Source of the DNA: SHZI01 sp031409515
GTDB taxonomy: Bacteria; Pseudomonadota; Gammaproteobacteria; Steroidobacterales; GCA-2729495
Direction: 5' to 3'
Length of the DNA: 64,000 nt
Assembly: GCA_031409515.1 (NCBI GenBank)
Contig: JANNXJ010000053.1
Coordinates: 1-64,000, forward strand
Shown: positions 24,795-32,655 of the stretch, in pieces
Position numbering within the stretch: the stretch's first letter is position 1
How the letters are laid out: every line of letters starts with the position of its first letter
Made by a program: the position numbers and the translations under genes
Notes under the pieces: generated by a model
Database searches by the model: none
Told to the model about the DNA's origin: nothing
What the model saw: the letters and a program-made list of their open reading frames with translations, nothing else

Positions 24795-25661
24795 TCAACC
24801 CCCGGCCCCGGGGGCCAGCCACCGCCCCAGATTCGCCAGGCTCCGGGCCCACAAGTCCGCGGCCACGACAGGGTCCCAGTCCAGTTCCACCGCGCGCCGC
24901 CCATCCCGCCCCTGCCGGACGTAGAACGCACCATTGACCTCCCCCGCCAACGGGTCCGTCGCGAGGTACAGGGGCACCAGCGCGCCCTCCCCCGGCGGCC
25001 GCATGCCGGGCTTGAGGCGCTCGTAACCCCCGCCGGCAAAGAGCGTGTTGGTGTGAAAGAAATTCGTGTCGATCAACCCCGGGCAGAGCGCGTTGCTCAC
25101 CACCCCACTGCCGGCCAGGCGGCCTGCCAGGTGATGACTGAACAACACGTTCATGAGTTTGGTGTTGGCGTAGGCCTGCCAGCCGTCGAACGGTTGCCCC
25201 AGCTGCCGGTTGCCAAAATCGACGCGACCGCCACCCAGCGCCGTCGACGCGACATTGACGATGCGCGCCGGCGCCCTGGCCCTGAGGGTGTCCAGCAGCA
25301 TCTGGGTCAGCAGGAACGGCGCCAGGTAGTTCACCGCAAAGGTCATCTCGAAGCCGTCGGCGCTCAGCTGCCAGTGGTCAGTGAGCAGACCGGCGTTGTT
25401 GATGAGGACGTTGAGCCCGGGAAAGTCGGTGTGCACCCGCTCGCCGAGGGCCGCCACCTGCTCGAGGGACGCGAAATCCGCCAGCACGGCATGGAGCGAC
25501 CGGTTACCCGTGGCGGTGCGGAGCTGCCCGAGAGTGGCCTCGAGCTTGCCCGGCTCACGCCCGTGGAGGATGACCCGTGCACCCTGCTCCGCCAGGGCCA
25601 GCGCGGTGGCCTTGCCGATGCCATCGGTGGCCCCGGTGACGAGATAGGTGGGGCTGTTCAC
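24795..25661 (-). CDS. short-chain dehydrogenase (WWOX/retinol-dehydrogenase-like)
   Basis: 288 aa. Rossmann motif TGATDGIGKA near the N-terminus, NNAG at about 85-90, and the active-site YANTK with the serine upstream (IVNVASTAL) place it in the classical SDR superfamily; overall pattern resembles the retinol dehydrogenase/WW-domain oxidoreductase subgroup. It should be an NAD(P)-dependent alcohol/ketone oxidoreductase of unknown substrate. ATG at 25661. It diverges from the sugar dehydrogenase gene; the 112 bases upstream of the PEP-CTERM start separate the two minus-strand genes. Confidence 0.88.
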   Translation of the reverse strand: MNSPTYLVTGATDGIGKATALALAEQGARVILHGREPGKLEATLGQLRTATGNRSLHAVLADFASLEQVAALGERVHTDFPGLNVLINNAGLLTDHWQLSADGFEMTFAVNYLAPFLLTQMLLDTLRARAPARIVNVASTALGGGRVDFGNRQLGQPFDGWQAYANTKLMNVLFSHHLAGRLAGSGVVSNALCPGLIDTNFFHTNTLFAGGGYERLKPGMRPPGEGALVPLYLATDPLAGEVNGAFYVRQGRDGRRAVELDWDPVVAADLWARSLANLGRWLAPGAGG

Positions 25662-25763
25662 GGGGAGAGTCTAGGGGAGGCCGTACTTGAGGAACACCTT
25701 ATGCTGGCAGGCATTCAGGCCTAAGCTTTGCGTTGTCCTCCTTAGTCACTGCCGGAGATCACG

Positions 25764-26915
25764 ATGCGTCCCGCGTTTCTGCTGCCCCTTCTGCTGCTCG
25801 CAGGTGCCGTCGAGGCCGATCAGCGCAGCCCGACAACAGCGACGATCAAACCGTTCACCGAGAGCGTGATCGCTGATTTCGCTGCACCCTGGGCCATGGC
25901 CTTCCTGCCCGATGGCCGCATGCTGGTGACCGAAACCCAGGGGCGGCTGCTGCTCGTTGCGAAAGATGGGAGTGAACGAACTATCGTCAGCGGCACGCTG
26001 CCGGTCGATAGTGCGGGCCAGGGCGGCTTGCTGGACGTCGCGCTGGCGCCCGGTTTTGCCACGAACAATCAGGTCTATTTCAGCTTTTCGGCCAGCGGCG
26101 AGGGTGGCAAAGGCGTGGTGCTTGCGCGCGGCACGCTGGTCATCTCTCAGCCGGCGTGCGGTGGCGGGCCATGCCCCACCGTCGCGGCACTGAACCAGGT
26201 GGAGGTGCTGCACCGCGCGTTTCCCTATGTGCCCGGCAACGGCCACTACTCGGGCCGGATCGCCTTCTCGCCCGACGGGCAGTATCTGTTCTATGCCCAT
26301 GGCGAGCGCCAGAAATTCGATCCTGCGCAAGACCCCAGGGTGTCACTGGGCAAGGTGTTGCGCCTGACGCTGGACGGCAAGGCCGCCCCGGGCAACCCGC
26401 TGGCGGCGCAGGGCTTTGATCCAGCCATTTGGTCCTATGGCCACCGCAATATTCTGGGCCTGGCCTTTGATCCCCAGGGGCGTTTGTGGGCCCAGGAAAT
26501 GGGGCCGCAGGGCGGCGATGAACTCAACCTGATCGAGCAGGGCAGAAACTACGGCTATCCCAGGGTTTCCAACGGCAGTCATTATGGCGGCCGCAACATC
26601 CCCGATCATGCGCCGGGTGACGGGTTCGAAGCTCCAGCGGTCTGGTGGAACCCGGGGATTGCACCGGCCGGTCTCATGATCTATTCGGGCGGGTTATTCC
26701 CGGCATGGCAGGGGGATGCGTTCATCGGCGGCCTGTCGTCGCGAGCGCTCATCCGCGTCGATCTCGACGGCGCAACCGCCAGAAAGGGCGACCAGTGGGA
26801 CATGGGCGCGCGAATCCGGGAAGTCGAACAGGGCCCGGATGGCGCCATCTATGTGCTGGAGGATGGCGATGACGGTTCCCAGGGACGGCTGATCAAGCTG
26901 GTGCCGAGGGGATAG
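25764..26915 (+). CDS. PQQ-dependent soluble aldose sugar dehydrogenase
   Basis: 383 aa with a signal peptide (MRPAFLLPLLLLAGAVEA), so periplasmic. It matches the glucose/sorbosone dehydrogenase six-bladed propeller family (YliI/Asd): PWAMAFLPDGRMLVTE, GGLLDVALAPGF, YSGRIAFSPDG, SYGHRNILGLAFDP and MGPQGGDELN, which hold the PQQ- and Ca-binding loops and the catalytic His in the family. It oxidises aldoses to lactones, passing electrons to quinone or cytochrome. PQQ synthesis genes are not in the window. GGAG lies upstream of the ATG. Confidence 0.93.
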   Translation: MRPAFLLPLLLLAGAVEADQRSPTTATIKPFTESVIADFAAPWAMAFLPDGRMLVTETQGRLLLVAKDGSERTIVSGTLPVDSAGQGGLLDVALAPGFATNNQVYFSFSASGEGGKGVVLARGTLVISQPACGGGPCPTVAALNQVEVLHRAFPYVPGNGHYSGRIAFSPDGQYLFYAHGERQKFDPAQDPRVSLGKVLRLTLDGKAAPGNPLAAQGFDPAIWSYGHRNILGLAFDPQGRLWAQEMGPQGGDELNLIEQGRNYGYPRVSNGSHYGGRNIPDHAPGDGFEAPAVWWNPGIAPAGLMIYSGGLFPAWQGDAFIGGLSSRALIRVDLDGATARKGDQWDMGARIREVEQGPDGAIYVLEDGDDGSQGRLIKLVPRG

Positions 26916-27000
26916 GCTGGCAGGGGTTCTGGGGGGCCTTCGGCGACGCCGGAACAGAGTCAACCCGGTCGGCGCGCTGCCACAAGCCCCGTGACGTGAC

Positions 27001-27636
27001 CTACCTCGCATCACCGCCACGTGGCTGGTAAAAGACGAACTCACCAATCTCGGCAGTCTTCTTGTACTCCGTCGACCAGCCGGGCGTCACGTTCCGGTGA
27101 TGAAAGTACAAGGCGCCCCCGGTTCGATCCTTGAGCTGAAGGTTGAGCGCCCTTCGCGCGATCTCCTTGGCGACCGCGTAGGACTCATCCTCCTTGGCCC
27201 GATCCGAACGGCCATCGCACCACCAGGAAAACTGGCACGCGCCCTCCTCGCGACCTTGCCGGACAACGGCGCAAACCGTATGCGGAAAGCCCGCGTGGCC
27301 CAGCCGGTTCATGACGACACTGGCGACGGCGTCCATGCTGGCCGCCTGCTCGCCCCGGGCCTCCCAGTAAATGGTGCGTGCCAGGCAGGTGATGGGGTCG
27401 TCCAGCTGCTCTTTGCCATCCGGATCAACCGCCTGCACTTCGGACTTCCCGATGATCTCCACTCGGGAGGGCGCCGTGTTGGCTCCGTCGGCCGCCGCAT
27501 TCTGCTCCAGTGCCTCCGCCTTCTTCTCCGTGGCTTCCGGGCCGTTGGCGGCTGGCAGCGCCTTGTCACCCTCGGGCGGTTGGCAGCCCAGGAGAACGAT
27601 GAGCGCAAGGCAAGCCGCAAGCCCTATCCGGTGCAC
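27001..27636 (-). CDS. SleB-type cell wall hydrolase lipoprotein
   Basis: 211 aa. GTG start at 27636 gives a signal with lipobox (LALIVLLGCQP). A charged Ala/Glu-rich linker leads into a Hydrolase_2/SleB domain: TIYWEARGEQ contains the catalytic Glu, followed by VASVVMNRLG, FPHTVCAVV and CQFSWWCDG. Such enzymes are lytic transglycosylase-like or amidase-like peptidoglycan hydrolases; Gram-negative members act in the periplasm or at the outer membrane. It is the chromosomal neighbour of the att repeat at 27700, and thus probably adjoined tRNA-Arg before the islands inserted. Confidence 0.85.
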   Translation of the reverse strand: MHRIGLAACLALIVLLGCQPPEGDKALPAANGPEATEKKAEALEQNAAADGANTAPSRVEIIGKSEVQAVDPDGKEQLDDPITCLARTIYWEARGEQAASMDAVASVVMNRLGHAGFPHTVCAVVRQGREEGACQFSWWCDGRSDRAKEDESYAVAKEIARRALNLQLKDRTGGALYFHHRNVTPGWSTEYKKTAEIGEFVFYQPRGGDAR

Positions 27637-27699
27637 GAGTTGATGCCCAATTGAATGATGCTAAAGCACATCTCCCTACTCTACCGAACTGAAGACGTT

Positions 27700-27742
27700 G
27701 CGCGCCCGGACCGATTCGAACGGCCGACCCCCTGGTTCGAAG
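27700..27742 (-). repeat. att repeat copy A: 3' half of tRNA-Arg
   Basis: Exact 43-bp duplicate of bases 45280-45322, i.e. the tRNA-Arg(UCG) 3' half from the anticodon loop to the discriminator base. The 5' half of the tRNA is missing and the bases after the acceptor do not encode CCA, so it is not a functional tRNA. It marks the left chromosomal junction of the accessory region. Immediately inside lie the palindromes AACTCG-ACTA-CGAGTT (27748-27763) and CGAGTTAACTCG (27758-27769). No gene is seen in 27743-27946. Confidence 0.9.
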
Positions 27743-27946
27743 GGAGCAACTCGACTACGAGTTAACTCGCTGAGCAATCGAGTAATCAATGCCGGTGAGT
27801 GCCTAATACTTTTGGCTGGTTTCGCGCAGTTTTGCTTAGTCTTCCGTGGTTGCGCGGGAACGTTTTAGGCACTTTGACTGCCGGCCCGTCAGATTCCGCC
27901 GCCCCACCGATAGTGACTGGGCTGGCAGCGTTATCTACGGCCAGCC

Positions 27947-28885
27947 TTACGGAATACTTTTCGCCACGATTGCAGACAGTACGCTGGTCGTCCCTGCCGA
28001 ATCGAATGCGACCAGTCCGAAGTACCACATTCCCGGCGTCAGCCCCTCCACTACGTAGCGGCTTAAGCCCGGGTTACGCAACTCGATAGTTTGGTTCAGC
28101 AGGGCAGGGCTCGTCCCGAAACGAATCCGGTAACCCGCGAGGGTGGTCAATACGGATCCATCGGCGCGCTGCGACGGTGGTACCCAGGAAAGCGTCGCGG
28201 TGCCCGGGGCCACCTGCACGACGGCCAGGGCAAAGGCCGGCATTGATGCAGAGTTTGTGCCATCACTGACCGTGATCACGATGCCCTGGACCAGTCCCAC
28301 GTTGCCGAGAGTCGGCGTTCCACTCAGCGTTCCAGTGGCCGAACTGAAGGTTGCCCAGGCGGGTGCACCTCTGACACTGAATGTCAGTGTCTGGCCGTCC
28401 GGGTCAGCCGCCGTTGGCGTGAACACATAGGGCGAGCCGACGACTACTGTCGTGGACGGCAATCCCGAGATGACCGGCGGGCGGTTGGCGGGTGCTGTTC
28501 CTTTCGGGCCTGGTGGCTGGCCAAACCGGGCCTTCAGGCGCGCGCCATCCTGGGAATCGACGATGCCATTGCCGTTCAGATCCTGATCGGGATACGCCGA
28601 TGACCCAAAGCGGGCCTTGAGCAGCGCGCCATCCTGGGAGTCCACGATCCCATTGCCATTGAAGTCTGGATCGCAGGCGTTCCCGTAGCCGTCCCCGTTG
28701 GTATCCCGCTGATTGGCGTTGGCCAGGATGAGGCAGTTGTCGGCCGAATCTAGTACGCCATCCCCATCCCCATCGGTGCTGGCCGCTCTGGCAGCGCCCA
28801 CGCAGGTCAGGAGCACAATGCCTAAAGCAGCATTGACGTATACCCGCAACCTTGTTGTACGACTCACCCGCATCCATGCCGTCAT
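27947..28885 (-). CDS. exported protein with TSP3 and dockerin-like repeats, Ig and Fn3 domains
   Basis: 312 aa. AAAGGAGA lies before the ATG at 28885; signal peptide ends at about residue 35 (GAARAAS). Then a thrombospondin type-3 calcium repeat (STDGDGDGVLDSADNC to NACD, about 36-72), two dockerin-like segments (DFNGNGIVDSQDGALLKARF and DLNGNGIVDSQDGARLKARF), GPKGTAP, a putative-Ig domain (about 130-215: PPVISGLP to ITVSDGTNS) and a fibronectin type III domain (220-312: APGTATLSWVPPS to GLVAFDSAG). It is the same calcium module found at the C-termini of the proteins at 14149 and 54565, but here at the N-terminus. No enzyme domain. Role as an adaptor or adhesin is inferred. It lies alone between two att repeats. 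Confidence 0.82.
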   Translation of the reverse strand: MTAWMRVSRTTRLRVYVNAALGIVLLTCVGAARAASTDGDGDGVLDSADNCLILANANQRDTNGDGYGNACDPDFNGNGIVDSQDGALLKARFGSSAYPDQDLNGNGIVDSQDGARLKARFGQPPGPKGTAPANRPPVISGLPSTTVVVGSPYVFTPTAADPDGQTLTFSVRGAPAWATFSSATGTLSGTPTLGNVGLVQGIVITVSDGTNSASMPAFALAVVQVAPGTATLSWVPPSQRADGSVLTTLAGYRIRFGTSPALLNQTIELRNPGLSRYVVEGLTPGMWYFGLVAFDSAGTTSVLSAIVAKSIP

Positions 28886-29640
28886 AACAATCTCCTTTGA
28901 ACTTCAAGTGCAAGCACATTCAATCGACGGACCCCGACGCCCGCGGTAACCGGTGCAGCAGATCATTGGAACTCTGTCGCTCCATCCAGAGCGCAGCGCA
29001 TTGGCGACAAATGCGGGGCGAAGCGCGCCGATACGGCAGCGAAGCAGGAACGTCCCGTGACACCGGGAGCAGTTCGTTGAGTCGGGATGCGCGGAGTGTC
29101 AGGGCCCACGTCCTAACGCCACGTGAACGAAGCAACGCTGCGTCGTAGCGTGGCCAACGCGCGACGCACGTGGCCATCGGACACCCGCTCAGTACGAGGT
29201 GGAAGCAATTCGATCCATCAACTGCCGGGACTTTGTGTGGTCACCCGGCCAAGCGGGCTTCGTCGCGAAGGACGTCAACGAGCGCGCGATGCGCGCCTTC
29301 GAAAGGCTCATTAAACGTGCGCGACGAGTTCGGAAGCCGTTCAGATGCCCGGCATTGCGGCATCGAGAATCGTCCCGATCTCGACGCCCGCGCCCAGCCG
29401 CCTGACCGCCGCACACACCCGGGGTCCTTACTCCGGTGACACCAGGGAACCCGCTGCAAGCCGGGTTCTTTTTTTGGGGGGCAAAGTTTCCGAGCTGAAG
29501 ACGACGGGCTTCATGGTCCGGGGCGATTTCGTGACGAGTGGGTCTCAGGTCAAAGTGCACCAGTATCCAGGGTGCTTGCTATTTCGCTTGCTAAGGACTT
29601 AGGCCAACTCCTATCTCAGAACTACCTTATTGTTTTAAAT
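28886..29640. other. non-coding stretch between gene and att copy B
   Basis: 755 bases without a convincing gene. Short open frames occur on both strands but show no family motif or ribosome site. The one clear signal is the plus-strand terminator at 29447-29475. This may be the debris of a decayed insertion. Confidence 0.5.
29447..29475 (+). terminator. Rho-independent terminator without an obvious gene
   Basis: GAACCCG/CGGGTTC stem (29447-29453 with 29462-29468), eight-base loop, then seven T on the plus strand. No plus-strand gene is seen upstream, so it may end an unseen small RNA or be a relic. Confidence 0.7.
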
Positions 29641-29683
29641 GCGCGCCCGGACCGATTCGAACGGCCGACCCCCTGGTTCGAAG
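29641..29683 (-). repeat. att repeat copy B: 3' half of tRNA-Arg (left end of the integrative element)
   Basis: Second exact 43-bp copy of the tRNA-Arg 3' half. Together with the copy at 45280-45322 it bounds the integrase-bearing element; the arm-type site at 29789-29809 lies 106 bases inside. No gene is visible from 29684 to 30123. Confidence 0.92.
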
Positions 29684-29788
29684 TCTCACCCGGCACGCTG
29701 AGGTCTTAATGCAATCAGCACCTTGCAACGCCCGCAAGCTTCGCAAGGTAGTGTGAGATGGCAGGAATACGCGTCGCTTCGGGTCACT

Positions 29789-29809
29789 TGGCTACGATCT
29801 AGCTACGCT
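29789..29809 (+). promoter_or_regulatory. putative integrase arm site, left end
   Basis: 21 bases (TGGCTACGATCTAGCTACGC plus T) that match 45212-45232 with one mismatch. The site itself contains two direct GCTACG half-units 11 bases apart. Such short direct repeats placed inside each att core are typical arm-binding sites of tyrosine recombinases. It is not present next to att copy A. Confidence 0.6.
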
Positions 29810-30123
29810 CGGAACGCCCGAAGATGTTGCAAGTATCGTCAACTTCCTCCTGAGCAACCGGGCCAGCTAGGTTACCGAGGCGAACTGGGATGGACGGCGG
29901 GGCTTTGGCTAGCCGAAACCAACTCCTACTATCAGTGAGTAGCCCACTTCCGTTTGGGGAGTGAAATGGCGCGTGCAGGAAGGCCTCACACGATACAACC
30001 TTCCAGAACTTACTTGCACTCTGTGAGGAATGCACGAAGACCGGTAGTGTCGCGATCTTGCTCACACAGCATCCACAACGACGTTCGTAAAATAGCCGGG
30101 TTTACAGAGAGCTGCTGTTCCCG

Positions 30124-31086
30124 TTACTCACCTCCAGCGCGGACCGTCACGTCGGAAAACGGGCTCCGAGTTGACTCCATACTGAAAAAAAGCATCGTCT
30201 CCTTCGGCGCGAAAAAGACTCCCGACTCATCATCGCGACCGGACATTGGCGGCGGCTTTAGTGCGACCGAGAAATCGAATTTGCCATACGACTGCCGCTG
30301 CCGCGACCACCAGTCATCCGACATGAGAGGAACCATTAGCATCACGTCGTTGACCTGAAGCGCGTATACCCATCGTGGCCATGTAAGGTTTAGATCCCTG
30401 CCCTTGTCATTGCGACGATAGAGAAGCGCCGTCAGCGCGACAGGATGCACGGTCGTAGACCGCAATAGAGAAACTACGCAGCGATTCTCAGGGAACTCTT
30501 CGCTGTGGTCGAAGCGCCTATCCAATAGCGCTCCGGTGAGGCGACGGAAGGTTTCGAGCGCATCCAAAGGCATCAGGCTGAGCGCCTGCTTGCAGAGCGC
30601 CATATAGGCATAGGCCGGGATGTAATAGCTCTCTGGCAAGGGAAGGCGAAGCGCCGGACCCGATTCCGTCATTACCACGTGGACGGCCGAGGACAGTTCG
30701 CCGTTCGCAATTGACGTGCTGACTGAAATACTGTCGCCATCACGTGCTATGGACGAGGTGCGGTCCTTCGTCTTTGGCGGTTTCTTTCCTGAGACCAAGC
30801 CGACCATCGACAAATAGGAGCCGAAGAATCTAACGAGCTGATCGTCATACAGCCCAAAGAGCTTATTGCATTGATCGCACTCATCGAGGCTGATTAGGCG
30901 GCTGTTGCCGAGGGAGCGCGGAACTGCGTGGGCAGTCGTCCTGAATTGCGCACGGTCAGTCGTGCCGCAAAAGCGGCATGCGCCGCGGGTTCCAATTTGG
31001 ATCTGCCGACTGTTGTCCTGCCCTTTCAGGAACAGGTAACATCTAACCAGCTCCATAGGCTCATCAGGCGTTGTATAGAGGTCCAT
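30124..31086 (-). CDS. HNH-type endonuclease domain protein
   Basis: 320 aa from the ATG at 31086 (an upstream ATG at 31120-31122 overlaps the decayed transposase). An HNH-like zinc-finger nuclease core lies at residues 37-85: CRFC (37-40), AHAVPRSLGN with the catalytic His53, ECDQCN (Cys70, Cys73, Asn74) and FGLYDDQL. This is the C-x2-C ... H ... C-x2-C-N arrangement of HNH_4/HNH_5-type nucleases often found singly in defence islands. The rest of the protein (about 90-320) is not recognised and probably supplies target or trigger recognition. It is the outermost cargo gene at the left end of the island. Confidence 0.7.
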   Translation of the reverse strand: MDLYTTPDEPMELVRCYLFLKGQDNSRQIQIGTRGACRFCGTTDRAQFRTTAHAVPRSLGNSRLISLDECDQCNKLFGLYDDQLVRFFGSYLSMVGLVSGKKPPKTKDRTSSIARDGDSISVSTSIANGELSSAVHVVMTESGPALRLPLPESYYIPAYAYMALCKQALSLMPLDALETFRRLTGALLDRRFDHSEEFPENRCVVSLLRSTTVHPVALTALLYRRNDKGRDLNLTWPRWVYALQVNDVMLMVPLMSDDWWSRQRQSYGKFDFSVALKPPPMSGRDDESGVFFAPKETMLFFSMESTRSPFSDVTVRAGGE

Positions 31087-31090
31087 ACAT

Positions 31091-31366
31091 CTAGCCTGCC
31101 GCCTCCGGGAGGGCGTCGGCATACATCTTCTTCAAGCGCCAGTTCTCGTCCTCGAGATCCTTCACCCGAGCTACGATCGAAATCTCCATGCGGCCGCCCT
31201 TCGACCGCCACTTGGGGAACGGGGCCGTGCCGTTCGTCCGGAGCAGGTCCGGCGCTGGCGTACAGGCCGCAGCCTGCTTCAAAGCGCCAATAGAATAGTC
31301 ATGCTGCCGGCAAACCTCTATCTGTTCGCGGGAACTCCTTCGACTCAGACTACGAGAACACTGCAC
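31091..31366 (-). pseudogene. IS3-family transposase OrfA remnant
   Basis: The reading frame holds IEVCRQHDYS, then KWRSKGGRMEIS, then RVKDLEDENWRLKKMYADA, the helix-turn-helix and leucine-zipper pattern of IS3-family OrfA. About 20 unrelated residues interrupt the HTH and the C-terminus is cut off after ALPEAAG, with no OrfB following. It is a dead fragment at the left boundary of the defence cargo. Confidence 0.75.
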
Positions 31367-31491
31367 TTCCGGCCTCAGTCATTTCCTGGGTTTGAGGGGG
31401 GCTACGACGACATGACCCTCCTGCCTCTGAAGGCCAAGCCAGCGTACCAGTCTTTCGAATCGCCTTAGTCTAGCCTGAGGGGGAACTTCGC

Positions 31492-31521
31492 TTGACACTG
31501 CGAAGACCTGGTCGTTATGGT
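31492..31521 (+). promoter_or_regulatory. putative sigma-70 promoter for the hydrolase operon
   Basis: TTGACA (31492-31497) followed after 18 bases by TATGGT (31516-31521). The hydrolase start is 37 bases downstream. Confidence 0.45.
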
Positions 31522-31557
31522 CCGGGGTGTCGAAAGGATGTGTAGAGGGTAGTCATC

Positions 31558-32640
31558 GTGGCCAAGCATCGAATTCTCTGCATCCACGGCGTTGGGCAAC
31601 ATGCTGACAACTGGGTCGATACGAAGGACGGTAGCCAAGAGTCCTTTGCAGATCAATTCACGAAGCTGTTGAAGGCGTACCCGGCGCTGGCGACCGTGAA
31701 CCCGAAGCAAGTCGTGCTTCACTCCATTCACTACGACGACGAAATTCTCAAGCTATTTTCAAATTGGGCAGATCAGGCAGCGAACCTAAAGAAAAGCCTG
31801 GCTTCTTCGCCAATCCTAGCCGATCAGATGGACTGGTACACGGATGCCATAGACAAGGTAAGTGCGGCGAAGAAGGCTAGTGACCTGAAGTTCACCCACC
31901 TGATGGATCTGCTACTGTTCGTTGGATCCCCCAGCATCCAGGACCGGTTGGTGTCGCATGTCGGGCGACAGATTGTTGAGATCATCAACACAAATGCCGG
32001 CGATGATTTCTCGCTGATCGCCCACTCGATGGGCACCTCGATGGCGCATAAGGTTATCCAAGCGCTGCTGAGTGAAGGTTTTGTCGCCCCGAACGGCACG
32101 CGGCATACCTTGATGGGCGACTTAAACTTCTATAGCGTTACGATGGTCGCCAACGCCAGCTACGCGCTGTCTCGTGAGCGGGCCTCACACTATGACGGCA
32201 TCGTGAGACCCTCTATGACGACGGGCAAGGGCTGTTGCTCCAAGTGGATCAACGTGAATCATCGACTGGACCCTGTAAGTCGCTTCATGCCGTTCGACTA
32301 TCGTAAGAATCCGGAGTGGCTCGACCCAAGAATCGAATCGCGCGGCTATCATCGGGATCTGGTCCTGCATCGCATTTCGAGTCCAGACATTCACTCCATC
32401 CAGCATTATTTCCGCGACCCTAGCTTTCATATTCCGTTCTTCGAGCTGACATTTAGCAAGCGATTCACGGCGGAGCAGCGCGACGATGCGATCCGCGATT
32501 TCGAGAAGAAGACGCCGGTGGGCCAGTTCAAGTCGCTGCGGGCGCATCTGGGTGAACTCGACGTCTCGAACACGGACAGCTTTCGGGATTTCTTCGAATC
32601 CCTGAAAGCCTTTCAGGCCCTGGTCAAACAATACGCCTGA
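31558..32640 (+). CDS. alpha/beta-hydrolase (lipase/esterase-like)
   Basis: 360 aa, no signal peptide. An N-terminal strand RILCIHGVGQ (oxyanion-type HGxG) and the nucleophile elbow FSLIAHSMGTSM (Ser157) mark an alpha/beta-hydrolase fold; NVNHRLDPVSRFMPF is a likely acidic-residue segment (D of the triad) and His candidates follow in SRGYHRDL. Similar serine hydrolases occur in defence and toxin operons as lipases or PGAP1-like enzymes, but its substrate is unknown. GTG start with AGAGGGT upstream. The exported-protein gene follows after 16 bases, so they form a two-gene operon. TTGACA-type promoter upstream. No close named family recognised. Confidence 0.75.
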   Translation: MAKHRILCIHGVGQHADNWVDTKDGSQESFADQFTKLLKAYPALATVNPKQVVLHSIHYDDEILKLFSNWADQAANLKKSLASSPILADQMDWYTDAIDKVSAAKKASDLKFTHLMDLLLFVGSPSIQDRLVSHVGRQIVEIINTNAGDDFSLIAHSMGTSMAHKVIQALLSEGFVAPNGTRHTLMGDLNFYSVTMVANASYALSRERASHYDGIVRPSMTTGKGCCSKWINVNHRLDPVSRFMPFDYRKNPEWLDPRIESRGYHRDLVLHRISSPDIHSIQHYFRDPSFHIPFFELTFSKRFTAEQRDDAIRDFEKKTPVGQFKSLRAHLGELDVSNTDSFRDFFESLKAFQALVKQYA

Positions 32641-32655
32641 GGATAGGGCATCGCC

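Noticed and set aside
27700..27742. A second tRNA-Arg gene
   Set aside because: Only the 3' half from the anticodon loop is present, without 5' acceptor or D arm and without encoded CCA; it is an att duplicate. The same holds for 29641-29683.
29189..29560. Possible gene on the minus strand across the terminator at 29447-29475
   Set aside because: The peptide is produced by reading through the hairpin and T tract, a common artefact; no ribosome site or motif.
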